Positions 26,822 to 37,392 of a stretch of DNA of 64,000 bases are shown piece after piece. The DNA is taken from NCBI GenBank assembly GCA_030272155.1, contig CP126204.1, forward strand, positions 3,835,501-3,899,500, in the 5' to 3' direction. Position numbers and translations under genes: made by a program. This stretch comes from Tetradesmus obliquus. Its lineage: Eukaryota > Chlorophyta > Chlorophyceae > Sphaeropleales > Scenedesmaceae. Under the pieces are notes generated by a model, which saw nothing but the letters and a program-made list of their open reading frames with translations, did not search any database and was not told the origin of the DNA. Numbering within the stretch: position 1 is the first letter of the stretch; each line of letters opens with the position of its first letter.

Positions 26822-27511
26822 TGAGCGAGAAGTGGAAGCCGCTGATACTGTGGCTGCTGCTGCTGCTGCTGGCGACATGTGGAAGCCTGCAAAGCTGCTG
26901 CACATCGAGCAGCAGCCAGCCAGCATGCAGTTGGCAGTCACAGCCGGCTGCACCAGCCGCATTCGGCATTCAGGCCCCTTGCTGTCGCCGCTGCTGCTGC
27001 TGCTGCTCCCTGCTGCTGCTGTCCCTGACCCTGCTGCTGCTGCTGCTGTTGCCTGTTCAGCAGGTGGATGCACTTGCCCAGCAGCACAGGCTGCCATATA
27101 ACTTATGTGATATAATTCAACCACGAGTGGCGGATGCAGCAGCCACATGCGCCATGTACTTGCACCTTGCTTCAGAGCCCTTGCTGCTGCCGCTGCTCCT
27201 GACCCTGCTGCTGCGCCCGACCCTGCTGCTGCCCCCGACCCTGCTGCTGCCATTGCTGCTGCTTGCTGCCCCTCCAGCAGGATGCGCTTGTGCAGCAGCA
27301 CAGGCCTCAGCGCCTCCACCAGCAGCAGTGCATCCAGCCGCTGCAGCGTTACAAACGGCACGCCTGCTTTGGCTGCTGCTGCCCGGTGCTGCTGCAGGTT
27401 CACTGCACGGCCGCTGTCCCAGCGGGGCTTACAGCACACTTTGATGTGACATGTGATTACACCCTGCTTCAAGGCCCTTGCTGCTGCTGCTGCTGCTGCT
27501 GCTGTCGTTCC

Positions 27512-27586
<75 letters not shown>

Positions 27587-27834
27587 CCTCCAGCAGGATG
27601 CGCTTGCGTAGCAGCACAGGCCTCAGCGCCTCCACCAGCAGCAGTGCATCCAGCCGCTGCACCGTTACAAACGGCACGCCTGCTTTGGCTGCTGCTGCCC
27701 TGTGCTGCTGCAGGTTAACTGCGCGGCCGCTGTCCCAGCGGGGCTTGGCCAGAACACAGTGCCCCTTGCGGATGAGGTTGGTCAGGCGCAGCACATGCGA
27801 CAGGCCTGATTGGTCAATCAGCGCCTCCATCTCA
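26620..27834 (-). CDS. Exons of an unrecognised minus-strand gene
   Basis: The clearest exon begins at 27834 after a tgcctgcag acceptor. It codes MEALIDQSGLSHVLRLTNLI, continues through KPRWDSGRAVNLQQ and RLDALLLVEALRPVLL, and then enters a long poly-Gln (CTG run at 27483-27583 on the plus strand). A second copy of the central part (KPRWDSGRAV to RILLEGQQ) lies at about 27260-27440, and a decayed fragment near 27030-27080. A later exon ends at 26620 (DASLVRGIAHVQCYQ followed by GTGAGG). Its start is repeated five or six times as SAAST-like units between CAG runs. Exon connections and frame continuity are not secure. I do not recognise the family. Confidence 0.4.
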
Positions 27835-28440
27835 CTGCAGGCAGTTGAGAACGTTCTGCGGTGGTTTGAACAGGAGGACTCAGACAAAGCAACTGGTATA
27901 AAGGAGCGTGCATGTCACAGCTGGCCGCAGGAGGCGTTGCATGGCCTTGTCAGCACACAATGCCCCTTGCGGATGAGGTTGGTCAGGCGCAGCACATGCG
28001 ACAGGCCTGATTGGTCAATCAGCGCCTCCATCTCACTGCAGGCAGTTGAGAACGTTCTGCGGTGGTTTGAACAGGAGGACTCAGACAAAGCAACTGGTAT
28101 AAAGGAGCGTGCATGTCACAGCTGGCCGCAGGAGGCGTTGCATGGCCTTGTCAGCACACAATGCCCCTTGCGGATGAGGTTGGTCAGGCGCAGCACGTGT
28201 GACAGGCCTGATTGGTCAGCGCCTCCATGTCACTGCAGGCAGTTGAGAACGTTCTGCGGTGGTTTGAACAGGAGGACTCAGACAAAGCAACTGGTATAAA
28301 GGAGCGTGCATGTCACAGCTGGCCGCAGGAGGCGTTGCATGGCCTTGTCAGCACACAATCCCCCTTGCGGATGAGGTTGGTCAGGCGCAGCACGTGTGAC
28401 AGGCCTGATTGGTCAATCAGCGCCTCCATGTCACTGCAGG
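27761..28440 (-). repeat. Four tandem units of about 201 bp carrying an exon start
   Basis: Units begin near 27761, 27962, 28163 and 28360 (spacings 201, 201, 197). Each contains the minus-strand acceptor plus about 75 bp of the exon starting at 27834, and about 120 bp of intron. Copies are nearly identical, with a 4-bp deletion in the third and scattered substitutions, so the array is young. Only the unit nearest the exon body is contiguous with downstream coding sequence. Confidence 0.92.
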
Positions 28441-29413
28441 CAATGTGAGGGGTGTGCACAGTACATGACGGTTGAGAGAAGGCGCCGTTTTATGCGTCAG
28501 CTGCGATACCTGTGCCGCCTTGAACAGCGGAGAATCAGGTAGCCTGTTGTCTGTTCATACTTGGCGGTAAAGGGTACAGCAGCAGAAAGAGTACGCGATA
28601 TCGCCTGCTTGAAAAATGCATGCTGCTGTGTGCTGGTGCCGCACCTGCACTCACAACTGCCTGCCTTGAAGATGGCCAGGCACATTATACAACAAAAGCG
28701 GTGGCTTGACTGGCTGCAGCTGACGGCTACAGCTGTCGGCTACAGCTGTCATTTACAGCTTGTCACCTGTACACGTAGCCGCCTGCCTGAAAGATAACAA
28801 GGCACATTGGTAACACAAGCGGTGGTGCGACTGCTTACGGCTGTTGGTTGAGCAATCATTACCTGTACACGTAGCCGCCTGCTTTGAATATGACGAGGCG
28901 CCTGCGGGGAGTAGGCATGGCTTGCAGGACCTGCAGGGTGCAGCAGCAGGCCGTGGCGCAGCAGTATGTGCAACATGCCCATTAGGTGCTGTGCAAGTTA
29001 AAGGTCGGTGTTGTACGCTGTTCACACGTGGCTTGCAGGACCTGCAGGGTGCAGCAGCAGGCCGTGACGCATGCACCTTGAGCGCTTGCACGGCAGATCA
29101 AGGCAATGGTCCTGCTTGTACGCTGTTTGAGCATGAGTGCAGTCATGCGCCTTGTGACACACTTGAGACACTGCTTGTGCACGTGCGCCTTGGTGTGGGC
29201 TGCGTGCTGCTTGCACTGCAGGTGTGCAGCCATGGATGTGGCAGCATCTGCCAAGCGCTAAGCTTTTGTTCCACACATGATTTAAGCGTGTGACATTGCG
29301 CTGTTGCTAGCACGGTCCAGGCACTACTGAGTAGCCTGGTGGATGCACTGGTTGCCAGCCAGCTCTGCCCAACCCCTTGAGTGTTGCAGGACACTGCACT
29401 GGAACCGTACTGA
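28441..29413 (-). repeat. Probable intron and exon-edge copies of a minus-strand gene
   Basis: On the minus strand a segment ending in a GT donor and reading VIFKAGGYVYR occurs near 28902-28858. Decayed copies lie near 28795-28763 and 28680-28650, a donor-side series. A second duplicated pair, with RHGLLLHPAG, lies at about 28975-28915 and 29085-29030. These look like exon ends of the gene containing 29420-30277 and/or 26620-27834, but the true exons cannot be fixed. Confidence 0.45.
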
Positions 29414-29419
29414 TCACCA

Positions 29420-29685
29420 ATCAGCACCCGATATGCAACCGTGCAACAGCCAGAAGCTTTGACTCGCCTGCAGCAGCTGCTGAGGGTCTTCTGGTGCCAC
29501 AGGGGGCGGTGCATCAGGCGCGCCAGCAGCAGCAGACAGCGGCAGCACCCACATCCCAGGAGGCACCCCAGCTTGCAGGACAGCCCTGCTGGGGCTGACT
29601 CTGCTACTGCTGGCTCTTTGAGATTGGCTACTGCTGTTGCTCCTCATGCTGTTTCTGCCAGTCGGTGTGGCAGTGGTAAGATGGG

Positions 29686-29749
<64 letters not shown>

Positions 29750-30277
29750 ACGGCTTGCGGAGCGTATGGCCCTGCTGTCAAACGCCCTGGTTGATCGAGC
29801 TGATGCTGACTGCTGCTGTTTGTGAGTCGTGTCTTCCAACTGGCGTTTTGCAAGTTTGCGCCTGCCAGCAGCTGCTAGCATTTCTGCCCTCTGCTGTGCG
29901 CTGCTTCTGCTGCGTGGCTGGATGGCTGGGCTGCTAGCAGAATCAGCATCAGCTGTGGAGGCTGGAAGAGGCGCAACAGCATATGCTGGAGAGATATCAT
30001 CCTGGTAATAGCTGTTGTTGGTCGGTTCTGCCGTTGAAAAGGTTGACGTTGCTGCCTGCTGCAGTTGTTGCGAGGTCCCTGCTGGGTGTGAAACGGGCTC
30101 GCCCGCTGCACCAGTCACGGTGAGTTTGAACTTTGTCGGATTCTGACGTACATCGGTGCTACTGCGGACAGAGCGTGCAGGCTTGCCAAAGTTTGCATGC
30201 AAGCAGCTCATCCTGCAGAGTTCGCTGTTGTCGGGCTGATTTCCACATCGCAAAACAATCGCAGCCAGTCCCAGCAA
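29420..30277 (-). CDS. Ser/Ala-rich first exon of an unrecognised gene
   Basis: A 287-codon open frame on the minus strand begins with ATG at 30277, or the better-looking Met 24 residues later (MSCLHANFGKPARSVRSS). It contains SSAQQRAEMLAAAGRRKLAKRQ, a probable charged helix, then a run of about 20 Ser, then a Pro/Ala segment (GVPPGMWVLPLS, GAPDAPPPVAPEDPQQLL). It is likely the 5' exon of the gene continuing leftward. The donor is not clear: GTTGCA after LLHG is weak. No family recognised. Confidence 0.4.
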
Positions 30278-30597
30278 GATGAATATACTGTGGCAGCTTT
30301 GCCTTCAAACCAAAGCAGACTGGGTAACACACCTCAGCCCAAGAACCCTAGTGCCAGAGTTCACAGTTACTTTCCAGTGCGATGCATCGATGAGTGCTCG
30401 GCTACTCGGCCACCAGGCTTCAGGTTTGCCTGTTCAAGCAGCAATGGTGAGCCATCTAGCCTGTGACTTTGCTCACATAGGCGACCCACTGCCAAGGCTG
30501 GCTGATCAAGCTGTGTGACAGGATGCTGTACAAACTGCACAGCATTTCATGCCTGTATGAGCACACTTCTCTGCAAAATAAAAGCACACCCAGTATG

Positions 30598-31025
30598 CAC
30601 TGAGAGGTTGTGATTCTACCTCTCTGCTACCACATCCCACGGACTGCATGTCACCAACACTCTGCTACCGTTATCACAAACGCTTCCCGTCGCTGGACTG
30701 AGTGCTGAAGTCGTTACAGCTGCTACAGCTGCTGGTAGCAGTAGTCCAGCAGCAGCCGCATCTCTGCAGCCATCAAACCCTCAAAAAACTTCAGCAGCTG
30801 CGCCGCATGCAGTGCACTGAGAGCTTGTGATTCTACCTCTCTGCATGCCACATCTCATGGACTGCATGTCACCAACACTCCACTACTGTTGATACAAACG
30901 CTTCCCGTCACTGGACTGAGTGCTGAAGCCGCTACAGCTGCTACAGCTGCTGGTAGCAGTAGTCCAGCAGGAGTCGCATCTCTGCAGCCATCACGCCCTC
31001 GCAAAACTTCAACTGCTGCGGGTCC
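30598..31025 (-). repeat. Tandem duplication (about 215 bp) of a gene's 3' end
   Basis: Two units, roughly 30598-30810 and 30811-31025, share over 80 percent identity by eye. The right-hand unit contains the last codons and TAG stop of the gene ending at 30941. The left-hand unit is a copy lying beyond the stop, with frame-breaking changes. Confidence 0.85.
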
Positions 31026-32579
31026 CTTCTCTCAGCCACCTCACAGCACAGGCCCACAAACTTTGAAGGCACCCAGCTACTGCCATGCTTTGCCACATGT
31101 GCCTCTGCTGCTGCATTGCCTGCTGCCAGCTTCCGTGCTTCTTTCAGCAGCGCTGCATTGATCGGGTGCTGCCCTGCTGCACGGTACCTGCAGCAAATGG
31201 GACAAAGTACATCGCACCAGCACATGTGGTGTTGGAACTTGCGGAAGAAAGGCAGCCAGTAGCAGCGCCGGCTGTGTTGGGCGCTGGGTACAAGAGACCA
31301 CACCACACGCGCAGCATTGGCGCACACTGCATCTATTCAATGTGCATGCAGCACACGTCTCCCGGTGCACTGCAGCACACGGGGGAGCCCCCATGATCAC
31401 ATGCGTCTACATGCGTTTGTATTGCAACAGCTCACCAGTAGTTCGCGTTGCTGAAGCCCGACCCAGGCCGTTATCCAGCACTGCGCAGACAGCACAGAGC
31501 CCCATGCCTTGCTCCATGCACTGCAGCACACCACACCACACATGTGATCTACATGCATTCAACTGCAACAGCTCACCAGTAGTTTGCGTTGCTGAAGCCT
31601 GACCCGAACTCGCCGATGCACTGCCCCTCCTGCCGGTGTATCAGTGCGTGCACGTACGCCGCCTCTGCTGCTGCGGGGCTGCTGGCTACGGGCTTGCCTG
31701 CGAAGCAACCGGCACACACACAAAACACAGCAGTCAGTTTGACGCACAGCATGAGGCACGTCACTCTGCATGCATCCAGGTGGCAAGCTTTTTGAACGCA
31801 ATTGCGTGCAAGCAGCCACTGACACACGTTCTAGGTGGCGCATTGCATGCATGGACTCGGAAACAATCATTGCTGCACTGCACCGCACAATAACGTACGA
31901 TGCCCGCTGTACTGCATTGTGCATCATATCAACACTGGCAATCAACCACCTTGCAGCCAGCAGCCAGTTTCTGCTGCAGCTGCATGCTGCTCCCACCTGC
32001 GTACGGCGTCCAGGACCCCCAGCACAGCGGGGTGACCAGGTTATGTGCCGCATCCAAGCCCCCGCAGGCAACATACAGCAGCCCTGCGATCACCCAAGCC
32101 ATATGCTCCCTGCCTGTGCTGCTGCTGCTGCTGCTGCTGCTGGTTGGCAGGACATCGGCTGGCTGCAGCCCTGCTATGCAGTCTGGGAGTGGCACTGTTG
32201 GGTCTGCATCGTACTGCATGGGCAGGCTTGTGATGGTCATGGGGTGGGACTGCAGGTATTCTAGAACCTGCGGAGAGTTGGCAGGTGCAAGAGGCACACC
32301 AGTGAGCATTTGCAGAGCGGATGGCATTTGCTCAAGCAATTTGTCGGAGCTGACTTCGAAGGGCAGCGCACCAAATGAGTGCTGTGAGCGTGGCTGAATG
32401 CAGGTGATAGTTGATGCTTGAGGCTGCAGTTCGCTTTTTGCAGCTGTCCCTTGAATGCCAAGCACACCTTGTGCTTGTGTGAGCGGGTAGATGGATGCAT
32501 GTGCTGCAGCGCTGTTGCACGTGCACTGGTGAAGATCAGCCTTGTTCTTGACTGGCATAGGTCTGAACACAAACATCAA
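30941..32579 (-). CDS. Conserved hypothetical protein, 316 aa
   Basis: Three minus-strand exons, 32579-31997, 31697-31577 and 31187-30941, join in phase. The first 70 or so residues are Gln/Ser/Ala-rich and may be a targeting peptide. The core reads AHNLVTPLCWGS, AAYVHALIHRQEG, GEFGSGFSNANYWYRAAGQHP, WVPSKFVGLC and LKFCEGVMAAEMRLLLDYCY. The His and Trp/Tyr-rich motifs suggest a conserved fold of the kind found as an uncharacterised protein in fungi, plants and algae. I cannot name a function. A Ser run interrupts exon 1. The exon 2 end is echoed at about 31420-31455. Confidence 0.72.
31420..31456 (-). repeat. Donor-side copy of exon 2 end
   Basis: About 35 bp coding GSGFSNANYW plus the GTGAGC donor are repeated 145 bp downstream (minus sense) of the true exon end at 31577. 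Confidence 0.8.
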
Positions 32580-33323
32580 AGAAGCATGTAGGACTGGCTA
32601 GATGGGATGTGCAGCAACATTGGTGCCAGGTGGCGCACCTGCTGCACTCGCTGCGGCGTGCGTTGCTTTCCAGATGCAGCATCTGCTGCTGGAGGAGCTG
32701 CCATGCAAGCCACAGCAGCAAAGCCAGCTGCTGCTGATGCTCTAAGTGATGACCGCAGGGCAGAGCGGCAAGCCAGCAGCAGTGAGCTACTGCTGGTGTG
32801 TGGGTGCAAGCAGCGTGTTGTGCGAGCAGGTGCACCTGATGAGGTATGCCAGGAAGCAGGGTTCATGTGACAAGCTTTAGCGTTTTCGGAGCAGGAGATA
32901 TGGCAGCACTGCAGACGTGGGTGGATGCCTGCGGGGCTTGAGGAATGAGCCTGTTGTGCTGTAGTGCCGAGGACAACGGATGAAGGCTGATCGAGTGCGG
33001 CACCGGTTGTGAAGTTTATTTGTCGATGAGGAGTGTTTAAAGCAGCCAATGTTGCAGCGTCAGCGGGGTTATCTCGTTACTGACAGGTCACTAGGTCTTC
33101 GTTGTTGTCGGACCGTGGCATTTGATAAACTGCGTGCACCTGTTGGCCTTTGATCAGTGCGTCCAACTAAGAGACGTAACAAGGCAGCAAGAACGCACGC
33201 TTGAACGCATCCGTGACGCCACACTGCACACAGCAGCAGCACACCGCAGCAGCAGGCACTCCTCACCCACTCAGCCTGCATGCCGCAACAGGAGCCTGAA
33301 CCTTGCTTCCGTATCGCGGAAGA
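32580..33323. promoter_or_regulatory. Divergent intergenic region
   Basis: 744 bp between the start codon of the minus-strand 316-aa gene and that of RPC8. No further coding segment is convincing and no promoter motif is evident. Confidence 0.35.
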
Positions 33324-35522
33324 ATGTTTATCTTGACCACAGTAGAGGCAGACGTGCGTGTGCACCCAAGAGACCTAAATAAGCCGCCATTGACAGCAGT
33401 AACGGACGTCATAGAGCAGCTATACCTTGACAAAGTAGTGCAGGACTTGGGGCTAGTTGTTAGCATATATGACATTCAGCAGGTTCAGGGCGGGCACATC
33501 TACCCAAACGACGGCGCAGCATACTTCAAGGCGCGCTTTCGATGCATAGTGTTCAGGCCATTTGTAGGGGAGGTGCTGGTGGGCAAGCTGCTGTCCTGCA
33601 ACAAGTGAGTGGCTGGTGCTAGAAGCAGCAGCTTGAATCAGGGAGATAACAAGGCACTACGCTCCTGACAGCAGCAGGTTTGAGGCTTCAGCAGTGACAC
33701 GTCAATCGTCTAGGCCTGACAGCATGTGCTTGTTGTGGGGTGCCAGTAACTGTGGTGCCGCACAGACTGTCCTGCAAGCAAGCGAGCAGCACAAGCTTGT
33801 ACAACTTGATGTGCAGGGCAGCTTAAAAACTGTTATCCAGGCTACTTCGCGTGTGGCGTGTCAGCAGCAGACGTGCAAGCCAACATAACCCAGTGTTACT
33901 CCACTGCAGACCCATCAGCAGCTGCAGCCGTTTGTATGCAAGTGGATAGCGCACAAGCCAATCGGTGCTGAGCCTGCTTTATGTAAATTTGCTTCTTTCA
34001 TGTTGTATGATCATCAGCACTGCTGCTGCTGCATCCACTGCTGCTGCTGCATCCACTGCTGCTGCTGCTGCTGCAGGGAGGGGCTGCGTGTGAGCCTAGG
34101 GTTCTTCAGTGATGTGCTGATCCCCGACTACGCGCTGCAGTCGCCCTCCTACTACAATGAAGAGGAGGGCGTGTGGGTGTGGAAGTATGAAGGCAGTGAC
34201 ATGTTCATGGACATAGGTGCGGTGTTATACAGTGGGATGTATGACAGCAGCAGCAGCAGCAGCAGCAACGGCAACAGCAAAATGCACTGGACAGCATCAC
34301 AGGCCTGCTGTTGACATTTGCGTTCAGGGTGTGTGGGTGTGGAAATATAAAGGCAGCGACATGTTCATGGACATAGGTGCGGCACGGGGAAAGGTGCAAC
34401 ACGTCGGCAGCAGCAGCAGCAGTACCGAACAGCAACAAACGACAACTGCCAAACATTGTTGATATTGAGGGCGTGTGGGTGTGGAAGTGTGAAGGCAGCA
34501 TTATGTTCATGGACATAGCTGCGGCTCTTGAATAAGGTGGCATGACGGCAGCAGCAGCAGCAGCATCAACATCAGCAGCAGGGCTTCAAGACTACGAGGC
34601 AGCTGTTGAATTTTGTGATGAGGGCAGTCGATCAATCAGGTTCAGCGATAGTTGCTGGATAAAAAAGGGCATTTTCAGCAGCTGCAGTAGCGGAAGTGCA
34701 GTGCAGCAAGCAATGCGGCTGTTGCTGACACGCCTAGAGCATTTGCAGGAAGCGCCACGGGCCGCGAAGCACTGATTGAGTGAGGTTGCATCTTACAAGA
34801 TGCAGATGTTTGTCACAGCCGGCCAGCACTCCCTGCTGTCAAGTCAATTGCAACCTTCTCCTGTTTCCACCTTCACGTTGTCCGTGTTTCTGCTTCTGCT
34901 TTTGCAGGGGAGGAGATCCGATTTCGGGTTGCCTCGCTGCGCTTCAACGCCACCCCAACAATTGTGTTTCCTTATATAGTATGTTTCTTGTGCTTGCGCA
35001 GGAGAAGAGATCCGATTTCGGGTTGCCTCGCTGCGCTTCAACGCCACCCCAACAATTGTGTTTCCTTATATAGTATGTTTCTTGTGCTTGCGCAGGAGAA
35101 GAGATCCGATTCCGGGTTGCCTCGCTGCGCTTCAACGCCACCCCAACAATTGTGTTTCCTTATATAGTATGTTTCTTGTGCTTGCGCAGGAGAAGAGATC
35201 CGATTTCGGGTTGCCTCGCTGCGCTTCAACGCCACCCCAACAATTGTGTTTCCTTATATAGTATGTTTCTTGTGCTTGCGCAGGAGAAGAGATCCGATTT
35301 CGGGTTGCCTCGCTGCGCTTCAACGCCACCCCAACATCAGCGCAGCTGCAGCAGCAGGCAGCAGCAGCAGCGGCAGCAGCAGCAGCAGACGGCGGGCAGC
35401 CGCCGCCGGCTGGCCCCACAGTGCATTCCCCGCTGGAGGTGCTAGGTGACATAGATGGTGATGGGCTGGGACTGACTTGCTGGTGGCAGCCAGTGGCAGA
35501 GGAGGAGCCAGCAGCCAGCTAA
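33324..35522 (+). CDS. RPC8: RNA polymerase III subunit RPC8 (Rpc25, Rpb7-like)
   Basis: Part of the Pol III stalk, which binds nascent RNA and helps initiation at tRNA and 5S genes. Exons 33324-33604, 34077-34216 and 35284-35522 join in phase to 219 aa, close to the usual 200-220. The start MFILTTVEADVRVHPRDL is family-like. It is followed by the Rpb7 N-domain (IEQLYLDKVVQDLGLVVSIYDI), the tip loop FRPFVGEVLVGK, and an OB-fold domain (LRVSLGFFSDVLIPDYAL, WVWKYEG, EIRFRVASLRFN). The C-terminus GDGLGLTCWW matches the conserved Rpc25 tail, plus a short extension. An Ala/Gln insert sits in the OB fold. Both introns and the 3' UTR carry copies of exon edges. Confidence 0.92.
34217..34530 (+). repeat. 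Donor-side copies of RPC8 exon 2 end
   Basis: The tail coding EGVWVWKYEGSDMFMDIG plus donor is repeated, with a donor at 34377. A third copy near 34465-34525 has a donor changed from GT to GC (TAGCTGCGG). Confidence 0.87.
34908..35283 (+). repeat. Four perfect-period (94 bp) copies of RPC8 exon 3 start
   Basis: Exon-like starts lie at 34908, 35002, 35096 and 35190, with the real one at 35284, exactly 94 bp apart. Each unit has about 50 bp of exon, a short intron segment (CAATTGTGTTTCCTTATATA) and a CAG acceptor. The first acceptor differs (tttgcag) from the others (gcgcag). Copies are almost identical, so expansion is recent. A 94-bp step is not a multiple of three. Confidence 0.95.
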
Positions 35523-35553
35523 CAGCACCGCAGTTTCTTCTTTGCTCGTGTTT

Positions 35554-35866
35554 GACATAGATGATGATGGGCTTAGCTTGACCTGCTGGTGGCAGCCGGT
35601 AGCAGAGGAGGAGCCTGCAGCAAGCTGACACAGAAACACGCTATATGCGCATGCGCTGACAGTACTACTGCAGGTGGTGCCTGAAGCAGCAGCGTCACTG
35701 CGTGGTGTGGGCATTGGAACTGTGAGCGATTGCTGCCGCCAGCTTTTAATCCGATGGTGAGCAGCGCATTTGTGTGCTTGTGATCTACTTGCTAGCCATT
35801 GACGGGTTGGAGCTGACATTATGTTGGTAGCCGTTTGTTGAGGAGGAGCCGGCAGCAAGCTAACAA
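35554..35866 (+). repeat. Copies of the RPC8 C-terminal coding end after the stop
   Basis: About 75 bp coding the C-terminus (GDGLGLTCWWQPVAEEEPAAS) are repeated at 35554-35628. A more decayed copy lies at about 35798-35866, downstream of the stop at 35522. They would be 3' UTR or intergenic. Confidence 0.82.
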
Positions 35867-36432
35867 AGCATGGACTGTGTGCATGTATATTGACTAATTC
35901 ATGTGGCTCCTGAGCTCTGAAGAACTCAGATATATGCACAACTGCCCACCTTCAAGCAATGCTGGGCCAAGAGACCCCCGCCCACAGCATGTGCTGACAG
36001 TATCGTGGTGCCAAAGCAGCAGCAGCTTTTAACCACTTGGCATCTTGTGAAGTTTGTTTTCGTGTGGTGCAGTCGTTGTTGGGTCATATTGGGTTTCAAT
36101 TGGCCGCCTGCTGGCCAAGCGATGCGCTCTGCATGCATGCAGCGTCAAGGATGGTTGGCACATGACTGGTGTTGATGCAGGAAGCTTTTGATAGATACGT
36201 GGGCCAGTGGTGTGCATAATGTCCTGTAGTGGTTAGCTGTCCCCTGTCTCAGACCATGTATCAGGGTACCCGGCTGGTGTTTGTCATGGCGCACCTCATA
36301 GCCCTCTCAATTGAACGAAGCTGCGGCTCATGCGGCCTTCAGATGATGCCAGCAACCACTTTGGAACCTCAGCAGCAGACGCCTGGGACTCAGATGGTGA
36401 TGCTCAGCAGGTCAAGATGATCTTGACCACAG
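35867..36432. other. Intergenic, no gene recognised
   Basis: No splice-bounded coding segment, RNA gene or repeat is evident before the LINE fragment. Confidence 0.4.
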
Positions 36433-36510
36433 CATGTTACGTCACGTTACATAAGTCACTCAAATGAGGAGTTAGAACCCCATAAGGAGCCAACAAGAGG
36501 CTCATAAGGG
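36433..36510 (-). mobile_element. LINE 3'-end fragment, minus orientation
   Basis: On the minus strand the stretch TATGAGCCTCTTGTTGGCTCC...GGGGTTCTAACTCCTC parallels the end of the LINE at 25345-25417. The terminal hairpin has decayed, and the tail is a degenerate TTACGTCACGTTAC form rather than (TAATG)n. It is probably an old copy of the same or a sister family. Confidence 0.6.
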
Positions 36511-36604
36511 CGCTTTGCGGCCGGCCGATTACTAATCAGTGTAGTACACTGATGCGCAGCAGCCAGCCTGCTAGTGGCGCACCGTGCTGCAACCCCTGTT
36601 TGTT

Positions 36605-37392
36605 TCAAAGCTCCACAGCTACTCGGCTCGCTGCCACCTCTAAGCAATCCATAAGCCGTTTGGGCAGCACCTGCTGCAACACATCTTGCATGACCCGCCT
36701 CTGCTGCGCAGACTTCAACTGAACAGGCAGCACCACGCATACCTCACGCAATGCACTCAGAGTGCCCACAGCCTGCAGCAGCAGAGCAAAGCTGCCGCAG
36801 CCATGATGAAGATATGCACGGCTTGTATCCAGTGCGTCCATGCCACTTAACACCTCAGCAGCATACAGATGTGCTGCTGCTGGCAGCCCGCCTACTTCTA
36901 AAGCAGCCACGACATCATCACCAACGGACGGCATAGCCATGCGCCCAAACCCCTGTATGCTCAACCACCGCAGCGCTGTCAGCTGAGTGAGCGCAAGCGC
37001 AAACTCAGCGTGCGTTGCCTGCAGGCAGCCATACCAACGGCCAGCACAGCCGCCGCTCAGTGCCAAATTGGTCAGGCCTGTTAGGGCACTGATCTGCTGC
37101 AGAACAGCAGCAGGCATGTGAGCGCTGCTCCAGCGCAGCTCTCTCAGCGCAGCACGCGCCACGCTGCTGCAATGCCTGCTGCAATGCCTGCTGCAGTGGC
37201 CTCCGTTTCCTCCCAAGTTGCAGGGGACGCCCCGCTCCATTCAAACGCCAGACTGACTTCCTGCAAGCTGCTCAGGCTGCTGAGCTGTGCAAACATCAGT
37301 GCTGCCTTTGTGTTATTATCCAGCAGCACCTGCAGCCTCTCTAGCCGGGTCAGAGCCAGCAGGGGCTGCACACTGACTTGAATGCCGTCCGT
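36605..37392 (-). pseudogene. Frameshifted C-terminal part of an LRR gene
   Basis: Downstream of the stop at 37393 the same frame stays open to 37144 with clear leucine-rich-repeat sequence (LLALTRLERLQVLLDN, LSSLSSLQEVSLAF). The repeat pattern then resumes in another frame from about 37180 to 36605 (ALRELRWSSAHMPAAVL, ALTGLTNLALSGG). The shift falls in a short direct repeat (GCAGCAGGCATT, twice). No well-scored intron restores the frame. This looks like a gene broken by one TGA and one frameshift, or by sequence errors. Confidence 0.55.
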
